Source of the DNA: Streptomyces mashuensis
Lineage (GTDB): Bacteria > Actinomycetota > Actinomycetes > Streptomycetales > Streptomycetaceae
Assembly (NCBI RefSeq): GCF_014654785.1
Contig: NZ_BNBD01000005.1
Location: 1-64,000, forward strand
DNA length: 64,000 bases
Reading direction: 5' to 3'
In this document: positions 25,911 through 33,768 of the stretch, one piece after another
How positions within the stretch are numbered: the first letter of the stretch is position 1
Layout of the letters: each line of letters opens with the position of its first letter
Notes under the pieces: generated by a model
Databases searched by the model: none
What the model saw: only the letters and a program-made list of their open reading frames with translations
What the model was told of the DNA's origin: nothing
Translations under genes and position numbers: made by a program

Positions 25911-25978
25911 GGTGGCCGGGCGCGGGGCCCGTCGGCGGCCGGGCGCGGGGCCGTCGGTGGCCGGGTGCGGGGCCCGCC
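25911..25978. repeat. GC-rich tandem repeat, three units of 22-23 bp
   Basis: Three head-to-tail units begin GGTGGCCGGGCGCGGGGCC, GGCGGCCGGGCGCGGGGCC and GGTGGCCGGGTGCGGGGCC at 25911, 25934 and 25956. They fill part of the 434-bp gap between pstS and the NlpC gene. The rest of that gap holds the PHO box and nothing else I can assign. Confidence 0.75.
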
Positions 25979-26120
25979 GCGGGCTCCGGCCTGCCCGCCG
26001 GTGGCGCGGACTCTACGCCGGTGTGACGCGGGTCTCTTTTGGATCCGGGCGGGGCGTGGCAGCATCCGGATCTCGTATGACGGTACGTCAGGCGTGGGGC
26101 GGAAGTCGCGGAGGTGGCCG

Positions 26121-27308
26121 GTGGGGTCTGCGGTGGGGTCGGCGGACAGGGAGGGCGACGGCCGGGGCGGCGGCTGGCGCGGGGTTACGGGCGGCGCGCC
26201 GGGCGAGGTGCCGCCCGGAGCGTATGGGGCGTACGGGTCGTACGGGCGGCGCGGGCGGGCCGCCGGGGTCGTGGCCGTGGTGTGCGCGGCGGGCTTGGTG
26301 GGCGCCCTCTGGGCGCCGGGCGCCGCCTGGGCGGACCCCGCGCCGCCGGCACCGGGGGGCGGCTCCGGCGCGCAGAGCCTGGAACAGGTCCGCAAGGAGA
26401 TCGACAGCCTCTACCGCAAGGCCGAGGCGGCCACCGACTCGTACAACGCCGCCAACGAGGAGCAGCGGCTTCAGGAGAAGAACGTCTCCGACCTCGGCCG
26501 GCGGCTGGGCGAGGCGCAGCAGCGCATGGACCGGCTGCGCCGGGACACCGGGGCCCTGGCCCGCGCCCAGTACCGCAGCGGCGGTCTCACGCCGCGCACA
26601 CAGCTCGTCCTGAGCTCCTCGCCGGACACCTTCCTCGACGGGGTGCGGCTGGCCCGTAAGGGCGAGCAGGCCACGCACACCCTGCTGACGCAGGTGGAGA
26701 CCACCCGCGCCGACCTGGAGAAGTACACCAAGGAGGCGAAGCAGCGCTGGAAGGCGCTGGACGCGGAGCGGAAGAGGAAGGAGGAGGCGAAGAAGGAGGT
26801 CGAGGCCAGGCTGGCGGCCGCGAAGAAGGTCGAGGAGGGCCTGGCGGAGCGGGAGCGGGCGCGGCTGAAGGAGCTGGAGGACGAGCGGGCCCGGTCGTCG
26901 CAGGCGGCGTGGCTGTCCACGGACGCCGGCAAGGGCGCGCTGGGGGCGGGCGCGGCGACGGGTGCGGCGCGGCGCGTGGTGGAGTACGCCGTCGCGCAGC
27001 TCGGCAAGAACTACGTGTGGGGCGCCCAGGGGCCCGACACGTTCGACTGCTCCGGGCTGACGCTCCAGGCGTGGGCGGCGGGGGGCCGGGCCATTCCGCG
27101 GACGTCGCAGGAGCAGTGGCGGCAGCTGCCGAAGGTGGACGTGAAGGACATGCGCCCCGGTGACCTGGTGATCTACTTCAGCGACGCCAGTCATGTGGGG
27201 CTGTACGTGGGAAACGGGACGATCGTGCACGCGCCGCGGCCGGGCCGGCAGGTCACGTACGCGGGGGCGGGCACGATGCCGATCCTGGGGGTCGTGCGGC
27301 CGGGGTGA
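26121..27308 (+). CDS. Secreted NlpC/P60 peptidoglycan endopeptidase with coiled coil
   Basis: This 395-aa RipA-like enzyme has a Gly/Tyr-rich N-terminus, then a signal peptide (RRGRAAGVVAVVCAAGLVGALW, cleavage after about AWA). A long charged coiled coil follows (about 85-265, RKEIDSLYRKAEAATDSYNAA onward). The C-terminal NlpC/P60 domain has catalytic Cys in TFDCSGLTLQAW, His in DASHVGLYVG and a third polar residue in IVHAPRPG. It cleaves stem peptides; the coiled coil probably keeps it inactive or docks it to a division partner. The GTG at 26121 has GGAGG six bases upstream, which decides the start over the longer open frame. Confidence 0.9.
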   Translation: MGSAVGSADREGDGRGGGWRGVTGGAPGEVPPGAYGAYGSYGRRGRAAGVVAVVCAAGLVGALWAPGAAWADPAPPAPGGGSGAQSLEQVRKEIDSLYRKAEAATDSYNAANEEQRLQEKNVSDLGRRLGEAQQRMDRLRRDTGALARAQYRSGGLTPRTQLVLSSSPDTFLDGVRLARKGEQATHTLLTQVETTRADLEKYTKEAKQRWKALDAERKRKEEAKKEVEARLAAAKKVEEGLAERERARLKELEDERARSSQAAWLSTDAGKGALGAGAATGAARRVVEYAVAQLGKNYVWGAQGPDTFDCSGLTLQAWAAGGRAIPRTSQEQWRQLPKVDVKDMRPGDLVIYFSDASHVGLYVGNGTIVHAPRPGRQVTYAGAGTMPILGVVRPG

Positions 27309-27659
27309 TACCGCGGCGGGGCCGGGGCGCGGGGTGCCGGCGGGTGGAGTGAAGGGCGTCACGAGGCGCGTATCACGGCGTACGCCGGCGCGTACGCGGG
27401 GCGCATCGGGGCCCGTACCGTCCGTACGGTCGTACGCCTGTACGACGTGAGGAATGTCATCGCGCACGCGCCCATTCGGGTCGGTTTTCACGTCAATTCC
27501 CTTGGTGGCGAGGGCATATGACAGAGGCGAGTGGCTTCGTACCATTCCGTTGGGCAGGGCTCTGGCGCTAGGGTCACGTTCGGTACTCGTCGACGGCGAA
27601 GTGCCTCCCTTCGGGGGGTGGGGGCGCCCTCAGCATCAGCTGGGGAAGGAAGGAATCGA
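27309..27659. other. 351-bp intergenic region rich in GTAC motifs
   Basis: The left half is packed with CGTACG/GTAC tetranucleotides (about 27368-27450), including CGTACCGTCCGTACGGTCG, which can fold or serve as a repeated binding site. The right half holds the GGAAGGAAGG ribosome site for the phosphatase gene and an unassigned CATATGAC. No gene is seen. Confidence 0.45.
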
Positions 27660-28925
27660 ATGATGCCCGTACCCGCTCCGAGGCAGGCCGATCAGCCGGC
27701 CGCGCTGCCCGACGGCGGGCTCACCCTGCTCGTGATCGAGGACGACCCCGGCGGCTCGCTCTCCGGTCCCGACATGGCGGGCATGGCCGGCGGCGCCGGC
27801 CGGCCCGTGCGCGTCCGCACCGCCCGCAACCTCACCGAGGCCGAACGGCTGCTCACCGACGACGTGCAGTGCATCCTCCTCGACCTCGGCCTGCCGCCCC
27901 TCGACTGCACGCCCGGCGCGCAGGCCGGCAGCGCACAGGCCGGTACCGCGCCCGACGAACTGGAGACCCTGCGGCAGGTGCTGCGGCTCGCCCCGCACCA
28001 GGCCGTGCTGGCCCTGACCGCCGAGGCCGACGCCGAACGCGCCGCCGAAGCGGTGCGCGTCGGCGCCCAGGACTACCTCTTCCGCGACGAACTCGACGGC
28101 AAGGTGCTCAGCCGCGCCATCCGCTACGCCGTCGAACGCAAGCGCGCCGACCGCGCCCAGCACCAGCTCACCGAGACCCGCCTGCGCGCCCAGGAGAACG
28201 CCCGCCTGGAACGCGGCCTGCTGCCGAACCCCCTGCTGGACGGCTCCCCGCTGCGGTTCGCCGCCCACTACCGGCCCGGCCGCAGCCGCGCCCTGCTCGG
28301 CGGCGACTTCTACGACACCGTGCGCACCCCCGACGGCACCGTCCACGCGATGATCGGCGACGTCTGCGGCCACGGCCCGGACGAGGCCGCCCTCGGCGTC
28401 GAACTGCGCATCGCCTGGCGGGCGCTGATCCTCGCCGGGGTGTGCGGCGACGAGCTGCTCGACACGCTCCAGCAGGTGCTGGAGCACGAACGGGCGGACG
28501 AGGAGATCTTCGCGACGCTCTGCACGGTCGACATCGCCCCGGACGGGCGGTCGGCGGACCTCTGCCTGGCCGGCCACCCGGCCCCGCTGCTGCTGCGCCC
28601 CGGCCAGGCACCGGCGCTGCTGCCGCAGGACGCGGCCGGCCCCGCGCTGGGCCTGCCCGGAGCCGGCCGGTGGAAGCACCGGCCGGTCGAACTCGGCGAC
28701 GCGTGGGGCCTGATGATGTACACCGACGGCCTGATCGAGGGCCGCATCGGCGCGGGCACGCGGCGGCTGGGCGAGGAGGGCATGATCGAGCTCGTCCGGC
28801 GCCGGCTGAAGGACGGCCTGCGCGGCGAGGAGCTCCTGGAGGCCGCCGTGACGGAGGTCCGCGCGCTCAACGGCGGCGAACTGACGGACGACGTGGCCGT
28901 GGTGCTGCTGGAGCACGGCGGCTGA
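27660..28925 (+). CDS. Receiver-domain PP2C (SpoIIE/RsbU-type) phosphatase
   Basis: This 421-aa cytoplasmic protein has an N-terminal CheY-like receiver (about 20-160) with LLVIEDDPGG, the phospho-acceptor Asp in CILLDLGLPP, and ALTAEAD/QDYLFRDE. A short coiled linker (RADRAQHQLTETRLRAQENARLERGLLP) leads to a PPM/SpoIIE phosphatase domain. Metal-binding motifs there are LGGDFYDTV, IGDVCGHGPDEA and the late Asp in LTDDVAVVLL. It probably dephosphorylates an anti-anti-sigma factor in a partner-switching pathway. The receiver has an insertion of about 20 Ala/Gly residues between beta-3 and alpha-3. No cognate kinase, anti-sigma or STAS gene is adjacent. Confidence 0.92.
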   Translation: MMPVPAPRQADQPAALPDGGLTLLVIEDDPGGSLSGPDMAGMAGGAGRPVRVRTARNLTEAERLLTDDVQCILLDLGLPPLDCTPGAQAGSAQAGTAPDELETLRQVLRLAPHQAVLALTAEADAERAAEAVRVGAQDYLFRDELDGKVLSRAIRYAVERKRADRAQHQLTETRLRAQENARLERGLLPNPLLDGSPLRFAAHYRPGRSRALLGGDFYDTVRTPDGTVHAMIGDVCGHGPDEAALGVELRIAWRALILAGVCGDELLDTLQQVLEHERADEEIFATLCTVDIAPDGRSADLCLAGHPAPLLLRPGQAPALLPQDAAGPALGLPGAGRWKHRPVELGDAWGLMMYTDGLIEGRIGAGTRRLGEEGMIELVRRRLKDGLRGEELLEAAVTEVRALNGGELTDDVAVVLLEHGG

Positions 28926-28957
28926 CAGCCCCCGGGCCCGCCGGTACGCGGTCGTGC

Positions 28958-29299
28958 TCAGCGACCGCCGTTGTACGGCCCGTACGGTCCGTCGGAGCTG
29001 GAGCCCCGGCGGCGGGGGCCGCCGCGCCCGCTCACCTGCCGCAGGGCCGGCCGGACGTCGACCACGTAGACGATCGTGGCGATCAGGCCGATGATCGGCA
29101 GGAAGTCCAGGATGCCGAAGAAGAACTGCACCGCGACGGCGATGCCCAGGATGATCAGCCAGAAGCCCTTGTTCTGCTTGTCCGCCGCACGGTAGGCGTC
29201 CTGGCGCCGTACCGCCGCGTCGACGAGGGCGAAGAACGAGAAGACGAGCAGACCGAGGGAGACCCAGGAAAGGAGCTCGCCGAAGCCTTCCACCAGCAT
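28958..29299 (-). CDS. DUF2516 membrane protein
   Basis: This 113-aa protein has two to three hydrophobic helices (about 9-28, 44-64, 66-80), the motif DAAVRRQDAYRAADKQNKGFW between them, and a Gly/Arg/Ser tail. It matches DUF2516, which follows hbhA in mycobacteria (Rv0476 position). The ATG at 29299 has GAGGTGG just upstream; a GTG three codons earlier is less well placed. The role is unknown, but conserved neighbours suggest an envelope function. Confidence 0.82.
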   Translation of the reverse strand: MLVEGFGELLSWVSLGLLVFSFFALVDAAVRRQDAYRAADKQNKGFWLIILGIAVAVQFFFGILDFLPIIGLIATIVYVVDVRPALRQVSGRGGPRRRGSSSDGPYGPYNGGR

Positions 29300-29371
29300 G
29301 CCGTCCACCTCGCGTCGATGAGTGCCGTCCCTGCCACCGTACCCGGGCGGCGCCCGGGACGTACCGGAGAA

Positions 29372-29404
29372 ACGGTCCGGGCACGGGAAGCGTGCCCGGA
29401 CCGT
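29372..29404 (-). terminator. Terminator after the HbhA-like gene
   Basis: ACGGTCCGGGCACG (29372-29385) and CGTGCCCGGACCGT (29391-29404) form a perfect 14-bp stem with a 5-nt loop, followed on the minus strand by TTCTCC. It begins 4 bp after the HbhA-like stop, so it would separate that gene from the DUF2516 gene at least partly. Confidence 0.8.
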
Positions 29405-29408
29405 CGTG

Positions 29409-30023
29409 TCACTCGCCGGTCTTCTTGGCGGCGGGCGCCTTGCGGGCGGCGGTGGTGCGGCGGGCGGCGGGCTTGTCGTCCGCCTTGTCGTCGGCCTTGT
29501 CCTCCGCCTTGTCCCCGGCCTTGGTGTCCGCCTTCGCGGCCTCGGCCTTGTCGCCCTGGCCGCTCTGCTCGCTCTTCGCGTCGCTGCCGGTGTCGCTGCC
29601 GGGCTCGACGGCGACGGCGATCTCGCTGATCTCCTCGGCGGCCTCGCCGCGCCAGGTCTTCACGGCCGTACGGCCGCGCTCGGCGAGCTGCTCGAACTTC
29701 TCGCCGCCCTTGGCGGCGAGGCCGACGGCCTGGCCGACGCCCTGCAGGGCGAGGTCCTGGGCGTTCTGGCCGAGCTTCTTCAGGTCGGTGTCGAGGGAGG
29801 CCAGGAACTCGGTGACCTTGGCGCCGACCCGCTCCTGCACCTCCTTGGCCTGCTGGGTCACGCGCTCGCCGACCGCCTTGGGGTCGGTGCTGCGCAGCTG
29901 CTCGATGCGGCCGGGCGCCTCGGCGACGAGCTGCCCGACCTTCTCGGCCGCGAGGTCGACGGCGCCGGCCGCGGCGTAACCGGTGTCGGTGGCTGCCTTG
30001 CGGATGTCTTGGGTGAGGGCCAT
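29409..30023 (-). CDS. HbhA-like helical protein
   Basis: This 204-aa protein has a long amphipathic helical region (1-140), rich in Ala, Glu, Lys and Gln. A C-terminal tail of Lys/Asp/Ala repeats (KAEDKADDKADDKPAARR and AARKAPAAKK) follows. This is the architecture of mycobacterial heparin-binding haemagglutinin HbhA, whose Lys-rich tail binds polyanions. Gene order XRE-hbhA-DUF2516 is the same as Rv0474-Rv0475-Rv0476, which strengthens the call. In a soil actinomycete it more likely organises membranes, lipid inclusions or hyphal adhesion than host binding. Confidence 0.82.
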   Translation of the reverse strand: MALTQDIRKAATDTGYAAAGAVDLAAEKVGQLVAEAPGRIEQLRSTDPKAVGERVTQQAKEVQERVGAKVTEFLASLDTDLKKLGQNAQDLALQGVGQAVGLAAKGGEKFEQLAERGRTAVKTWRGEAAEEISEIAVAVEPGSDTGSDAKSEQSGQGDKAEAAKADTKAGDKAEDKADDKADDKPAARRTTAARKAPAAKKTGE

Positions 30024-30068
30024 TGCGATGGTCTCCCGGATCGGCTCGAGGATGTGCTCTGTCGTCGC

Positions 30069-30458
30069 TCAGGTGGTGTCGCGCGGCGCGCCACGGTCGC
30101 CTTCGCCGGCGGCCGGGCGGTTCTCCTTGCGGAAGGACTCGTAGATCTGGAGCAGCACCTGCTTCTGCCGCTCGTCGATCGAGGGGTCGGCGAGGATCGC
30201 GCTGCGCACCCCGGCCTCCTCCCGGTCCCTCTCGTCGAGGATCCCGGCCTGCACGTACAGCGTCTCGGCCGATATCCGCAGCGCCTTGGCCAGCTGCTGC
30301 AGGATCTCGGCACTGGGCCGGCGCAGCCCGCGCTCGATCTGGCTGAGGTACGGGTTGGACACTCCCGCCGCATCGGCGAGCTGGCGCAGCGTCAGCTGCG
30401 CGGTGCGCCGCTGCTCGCGCAGGAACTCGCCGAGGTTGCCGACGTTGAGTGATGCCAT
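30069..30458 (-). CDS. XRE-family transcriptional regulator
   Basis: This 129-aa protein has an N-terminal Cro/CI helix-turn-helix (about 8-65) with LTLRQLADAAGVSNPYLSQIERGLRRPSAEIL. A C-terminal helical domain follows (DERQKQVLLQIYESFRKENRP). The ATG at 30458 is the start of the family consensus. It is the first gene of the XRE/HbhA/DUF2516 group, and a very strong inverted repeat lies 27 bp upstream of its start, indicating autoregulation. Confidence 0.9.
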   Translation of the reverse strand: MASLNVGNLGEFLREQRRTAQLTLRQLADAAGVSNPYLSQIERGLRRPSAEILQQLAKALRISAETLYVQAGILDERDREEAGVRSAILADPSIDERQKQVLLQIYESFRKENRPAAGEGDRGAPRDTT

Positions 30459-30484
30459 GGGTGCGATGCTGCCGCAGCTTGCTA

Positions 30485-30512
30485 ACTTTTGCAAGCAGGC
30501 GCTTGCAAAAGT
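30485..30512. promoter_or_regulatory. XRE operator: 12-bp perfect inverted repeat
   Basis: ACTTTTGCAAGC (30485-30496) and GCTTGCAAAAGT (30501-30512) are perfect arms around AGGC. The site is markedly more A/T-rich than its surroundings and lies between the XRE gene and the divergent glyoxalase-like gene. It is the likely binding site of the XRE regulator. Confidence 0.8.
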
Positions 30513-30608
30513 AGCCATTCGGTGGGGCGCGAGGACTGCGGCCGGTGGCCGCGCCGGGCTCGTTCAACCAGTGGCTGCACGGGACTGATGCCCCGTAGGG
30601 TGCCCGCC

Positions 30609-30980
30609 ATGGCTTCTCGAATCTCCGAACTGGTCATTCCCAGCCAGGATCCGCAGCGGCTGGCGGCGTTCTGGTGCGAGGTGCTGGACTTCGTCGTGCT
30701 CAGCACCGAAGAGGGCACGGTGGAGATCGGGCCGCGGGAAGGATTCGGCGGGTTGCAGCCGACGCTGTTCTTCCTCCCCGCCGCCGAGCCCAAGACGGGG
30801 CAGCTGCGGATGCACTTCGACGTCAACGCCACCGACCGCGATCAGGACGCCGAGCTCGAACGCCTCCTGAAGCTCGGGGCACGCCCGGCCGACGTCGGCC
30901 AGCGCGGCGACGAGTCCTGGCACGTCCTGGCCGACCCCGAAGGCAACGAGTTCTGCCTCCTGAGCGGCCGCCTGAGCTGA
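30609..30980 (+). CDS. VOC-family (glyoxalase/bleomycin-resistance fold) protein
   Basis: This 123-aa single VOC module has ISELVIPSQDPQRLAAFWCEVLDF, LRMHFDVNATDRD (second metal-ligand strand) and the C-terminal VLADPEGNEFCLL signature. The last matches the bleomycin-resistance/dioxygenase family with its metal Glu. The substrate is unknown; such short proteins may be isomerases or small-molecule binders. It is divergent from the XRE gene across the inverted-repeat operator. Confidence 0.88.
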   Translation: MASRISELVIPSQDPQRLAAFWCEVLDFVVLSTEEGTVEIGPREGFGGLQPTLFFLPAAEPKTGQLRMHFDVNATDRDQDAELERLLKLGARPADVGQRGDESWHVLADPEGNEFCLLSGRLS

Positions 30981-30998
30981 GCGGCCGCCTCAGCTGAG
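30972..30998. terminator. Hairpin between convergent genes
   Basis: CTGAGCTGAG (30972-30981) and CTCAGCTGAG (30989-30998) pair over 9 of 10 positions around CGGCCGC. The left arm contains the VOC stop codon. There is no T-run; it is a probable 3' stem for the convergent pair. Confidence 0.45.
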
Positions 30999-31017
30999 CT
31001 GCACTCTGTCGCCGTTT

Positions 31018-31818
31018 TCAGCGGGACGGGGCGCGGCCCCAGGCGGAGACCAGGGGGGCGGTGCCGACGTCGAGGCGGCCGGCGGTGACGTTGGCCAGAT
31101 GGCGGTCGATCTCCTCGTCCGTGGCGAGTCCCGCGGCCACCAGGTGGTGGCGGACCTGGCGTACGGTCGTGGCCTCGAGGGCGGCGCACGCCGGTGAGGT
31201 GATCGGGAAGTACGCGTCCGCCTCGACGGATTCGAGGCCGGCCTCGCGCAGTACCCGGGGCAGGGTCCGCCCGTACGCGAGGTCCGCGCCGCGGTCGGCC
31301 ATCAGGGTGCGGAAGCCGGACCGCAGACGGTTGGCGAGGCGCTGCTCGGGGCCCGACTCGTCGGGGTACATCAGGGGGAGCAGCGCCGGGTCGGCGTCCT
31401 CCAGCAGCAGCCATCCCCCGGGCCGCAGCGCCTGGACCATGCGGCGCAGCGCCTCGGCGCGTTCGGTGACGTGGACGAGGACCAGCCGTGCGTGGACGAG
31501 GTCGAAGCCGCCGGGCGGCGGCGGGTCGGCCGCCACGTCGTGGCGCAGGACCTCGATCGTGCCGCCGCTGATGTGGCGGGTCCAGGACACGTCGATGTCG
31601 GTGGCGACCACCGTGCCCGTGGACCCGACCCGTTCGGCGAGCCCGAGGGGCACGGACGGGCCGCCGGCGCCGACCTCCCAGCACCGCATGCCGGTGGTGA
31701 TCCCGAGCCGGTCGACGTGCCGGAACGTCACAGGGTCGAACAACTCGGCCAGGGGGCCGAAGCGTTCGCCCGCTTCCGGCTGCTGGTTGTCCAGGAGGTA
31801 GCCGTCGTGGTCAGCCAT
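31018..31818 (-). CDS. SAM-dependent class I methyltransferase
   Basis: This 266-aa enzyme has motif I CWEVGAGGPSVPLGLAERV, motif II GTVVATDID, FDLVHARLVLVHVTERAEALRRMVQALRPGGWLLLED (motifs post-II/III), and a helical insert for substrate. It looks like a small-molecule methyltransferase. The ATG at 31818 (MADHDGYLL) fits the family; the longer open frame upstream is not coding. It is the gene next to the TetR regulator but separated by 77 bp. The substrate is unknown. Confidence 0.9.
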   Translation of the reverse strand: MADHDGYLLDNQQPEAGERFGPLAELFDPVTFRHVDRLGITTGMRCWEVGAGGPSVPLGLAERVGSTGTVVATDIDVSWTRHISGGTIEVLRHDVAADPPPPGGFDLVHARLVLVHVTERAEALRRMVQALRPGGWLLLEDADPALLPLMYPDESGPEQRLANRLRSGFRTLMADRGADLAYGRTLPRVLREAGLESVEADAYFPITSPACAALEATTVRQVRHHLVAAGLATDEEIDRHLANVTAGRLDVGTAPLVSAWGRAPSR

Positions 31819-31895
31819 GGGGTGATTGTGGCAGACGGGGTTTCGGGGGTCGCCGCTGGCTGATCGGCGGTCGGCGATCGGCGGGGGCGTAGGGG

Positions 31896-32525
31896 TCAGC
31901 CTGCCGCCGGCTGTGCGCCGGGGGCGGGCTGGAAGATCCGGTCCAGGTGGTGGGTCAGGACGGTGATGGCCGACTCCGGGGTGCGCTGGCCGACGAGGAC
32001 GCTGGTGCCCAGGCCCGCGGACAGGGCGAGCAGGCCGACGGCCTCCAGGCGGGCGTCGAGGTCCGGCCGGGCGAGGCCCGACTCCTGTGCTTGGCGCAGC
32101 AGTTCGGTGAGGGCGCTCTCGGCGGCGTCCGGGTCCTTGATGAAGGGCTGCGCGGCGAGCGCCGGGTCCGTGACGGACAGGACGGCGTACGACGTGTAGA
32201 CGAGGTGGAAGGTGCGGCTCTCCTCGTCGGTCGGCAGCGCCGCCGTCAGCATGGCCTCGACCCTCTCGCGGGGGCCCGGCGCAGGCCCCGCCGCCCCGAT
32301 CCGGGCGGTGACCCGCTCCCCGAACCGGGCGGCCAGGTGCCGCAGGCCGTGGAGCAGCAGCTTTTCCTTCGTCTCGAAGTAGTACTGCACCAGCCGCAGT
32401 GACACGCCGGCCTCCGCGGCCACGTCGCGCATGCCCACGGCGTGCAGCCCGCGCCGCCCGGCGACGCGGAGGAGCGCCTCCGCGATCTGGTCCCGCCGTT
32501 CCGCGTGGTCGACGCGCTTCGGCAT
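31896..32525 (-). CDS. TetR-family transcriptional regulator
   Basis: This 209-aa protein has an N-terminal TetR helix-turn-helix (GLHAVGMRDVAAEAGVSLRLVQYYFETKEKLL) and a C-terminal ligand domain of BetI-like type (TFHLVYTSYAVLS, ALLRQAQESGLARPDLD). It is divergent from an alpha/beta hydrolase, with a near-palindrome in the shared promoter region. It very probably represses the hydrolase and itself until an effector binds. Confidence 0.92.
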   Translation of the reverse strand: MPKRVDHAERRDQIAEALLRVAGRRGLHAVGMRDVAAEAGVSLRLVQYYFETKEKLLLHGLRHLAARFGERVTARIGAAGPAPGPRERVEAMLTAALPTDEESRTFHLVYTSYAVLSVTDPALAAQPFIKDPDAAESALTELLRQAQESGLARPDLDARLEAVGLLALSAGLGTSVLVGQRTPESAITVLTHHLDRIFQPAPGAQPAAG

Positions 32526-32584
32526 CGGGTGTTCCTCCTCCGGTCCGGCCCGTGTTCGGGTCCCTCAATCTTGATGGTACAGCC

Positions 32585-32602
32585 GTATCACGTACGTGGT
32601 AC
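32585..32602. promoter_or_regulatory. TetR operator candidate
   Basis: GTATCACGTACGTGGTAC is an 18-bp inverted repeat with one mismatched pair, lying between the divergent TetR and hydrolase genes. A second partial copy, CGTATCACG, follows at 32606-32614. Both may be bound by the TetR product. Confidence 0.7.
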
Positions 32603-32673
32603 GTTCGTATCACGAAAGCTGATCGCTGCGCTTCGCAGCTGATTGCAGCCGTTCCCCCGTGGAGGTGGTGGCC

Positions 32674-33621
32674 GTGCCCGAGACCATGACCCGCAACCGG
32701 CCCGACGTGCGGCCCGACATGCGGCCCGACGTCGGCCGCTTCGTGAGCGACGCCTGGCGCGACCGCTACTACGAGGCGTGCGACGCGGTGTACGCGCTGG
32801 GCGCGTCGCCCGTCGCGGAGACGGACGTGGAGACCTCGTTCGGCACCACGCACGTCTACCGCTACGAGCCCGCCGACCCGGCCGCCCGCGACCGCACCCC
32901 CGTCGTGCTCGTGCACGGAGCGGGCTCCTGCTCCGCGATGTGGTACCCCAACACCCCCGCCCTCAGCGCCGATCGCCCCGTCTACGCGCTCGACACCCCC
33001 GGCGACCCCGGGCGCAGCACCCAGCGGGAGGCCATCCACCAGCCCGAACGCGCCGCGCAGTGGCTCGACGAGGCGCTCGCCGGCCTCGGACTCGACCGCG
33101 TGCATCTCGTCGGCACCTCCTACGGCGGCTGGCTCGTCCTGAACCAGGCGCACCGCAGGCCCGGCCGCCTCGCCTCCGTCACGCTGCTCGACCCGGGCGG
33201 CCTGGAGAAGGTGGGCCTCCGTTTCTTCGCGTGGATCTTCGTCAGCCTCTTCGCGACGTTCGCGCCCAAGGCGCTGCGCCCGCGGCTGGCGGCCTGGCTG
33301 GAGCAGCCCGTCCTCGTCGTGCCGGAGCTGCGCCGCATGGTCCACGCGGGCGTGCGCGCCTACCGCATCCGCCGGCCCGCGCCGCTGCCGCTGTCCGACG
33401 AGGAACTGTCCACCATCCGTACGCCGCTCTACCTCGTGCTCGGCAGGCGCAGCCTCCTCGTGCACCCGCAGCGGCAGGCCGAGCGGGTGCCCCGGCTGGT
33501 GCCGGGAGCGCGGGTCGAGATCCTCTCCCGGACCGGCCACGGCCCGCAGATCGACCACGCGGAGGAGGTCAACGGCCGGATGCTGGGGTTCATGGACGCC
33601 GTGGACGCCGTGGACGGCTGA
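32674..33621 (+). CDS. Alpha/beta-fold hydrolase
   Basis: This 315-aa hydrolase has the oxyanion region VVLVHGAGSCSAMW, nucleophile elbow LVGTSYGGW (catalytic Ser), an acid in LYLVLGRRS/LLVHP and the catalytic His in LSRTGHGPQIDH. The start is the GTG at 32674, with GGAGG 8 bp upstream. The following ATG (MTRNRPDVRP) or the GTG at 32659 are alternatives. An N-terminal extension of about 20 residues repeats RPDVRPDMRPDV. It is likely controlled by the divergent TetR gene. The substrate is unknown; such TetR-hydrolase pairs often handle small esters or lactones. Confidence 0.88.
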   Translation: MPETMTRNRPDVRPDMRPDVGRFVSDAWRDRYYEACDAVYALGASPVAETDVETSFGTTHVYRYEPADPAARDRTPVVLVHGAGSCSAMWYPNTPALSADRPVYALDTPGDPGRSTQREAIHQPERAAQWLDEALAGLGLDRVHLVGTSYGGWLVLNQAHRRPGRLASVTLLDPGGLEKVGLRFFAWIFVSLFATFAPKALRPRLAAWLEQPVLVVPELRRMVHAGVRAYRIRRPAPLPLSDEELSTIRTPLYLVLGRRSLLVHPQRQAERVPRLVPGARVEILSRTGHGPQIDHAEEVNGRMLGFMDAVDAVDG

Positions 33622-33768
33622 GGGGGCGGCTGGCGGGGCGGCGGCGGATGGGGGGATTGTCGGGGTATGAAGTGGGGGGTTTCCCGGATGTGCGTGGTGC
33701 GGGCCGGTTCCTAGAGTCGTACGAGTCAGGTCAACTGTCCCGTATGTGCGACGTGCCGGGAGCTGATC

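Noticed and set aside
30485..30512. Nur box (TTGCAA half sites) upstream of the XRE gene
   Set aside because: The TTGCAA halves are 8 bp apart, whereas the recalled Nur box has 5; the longer 12-bp arms fit an autoregulated XRE operator better.
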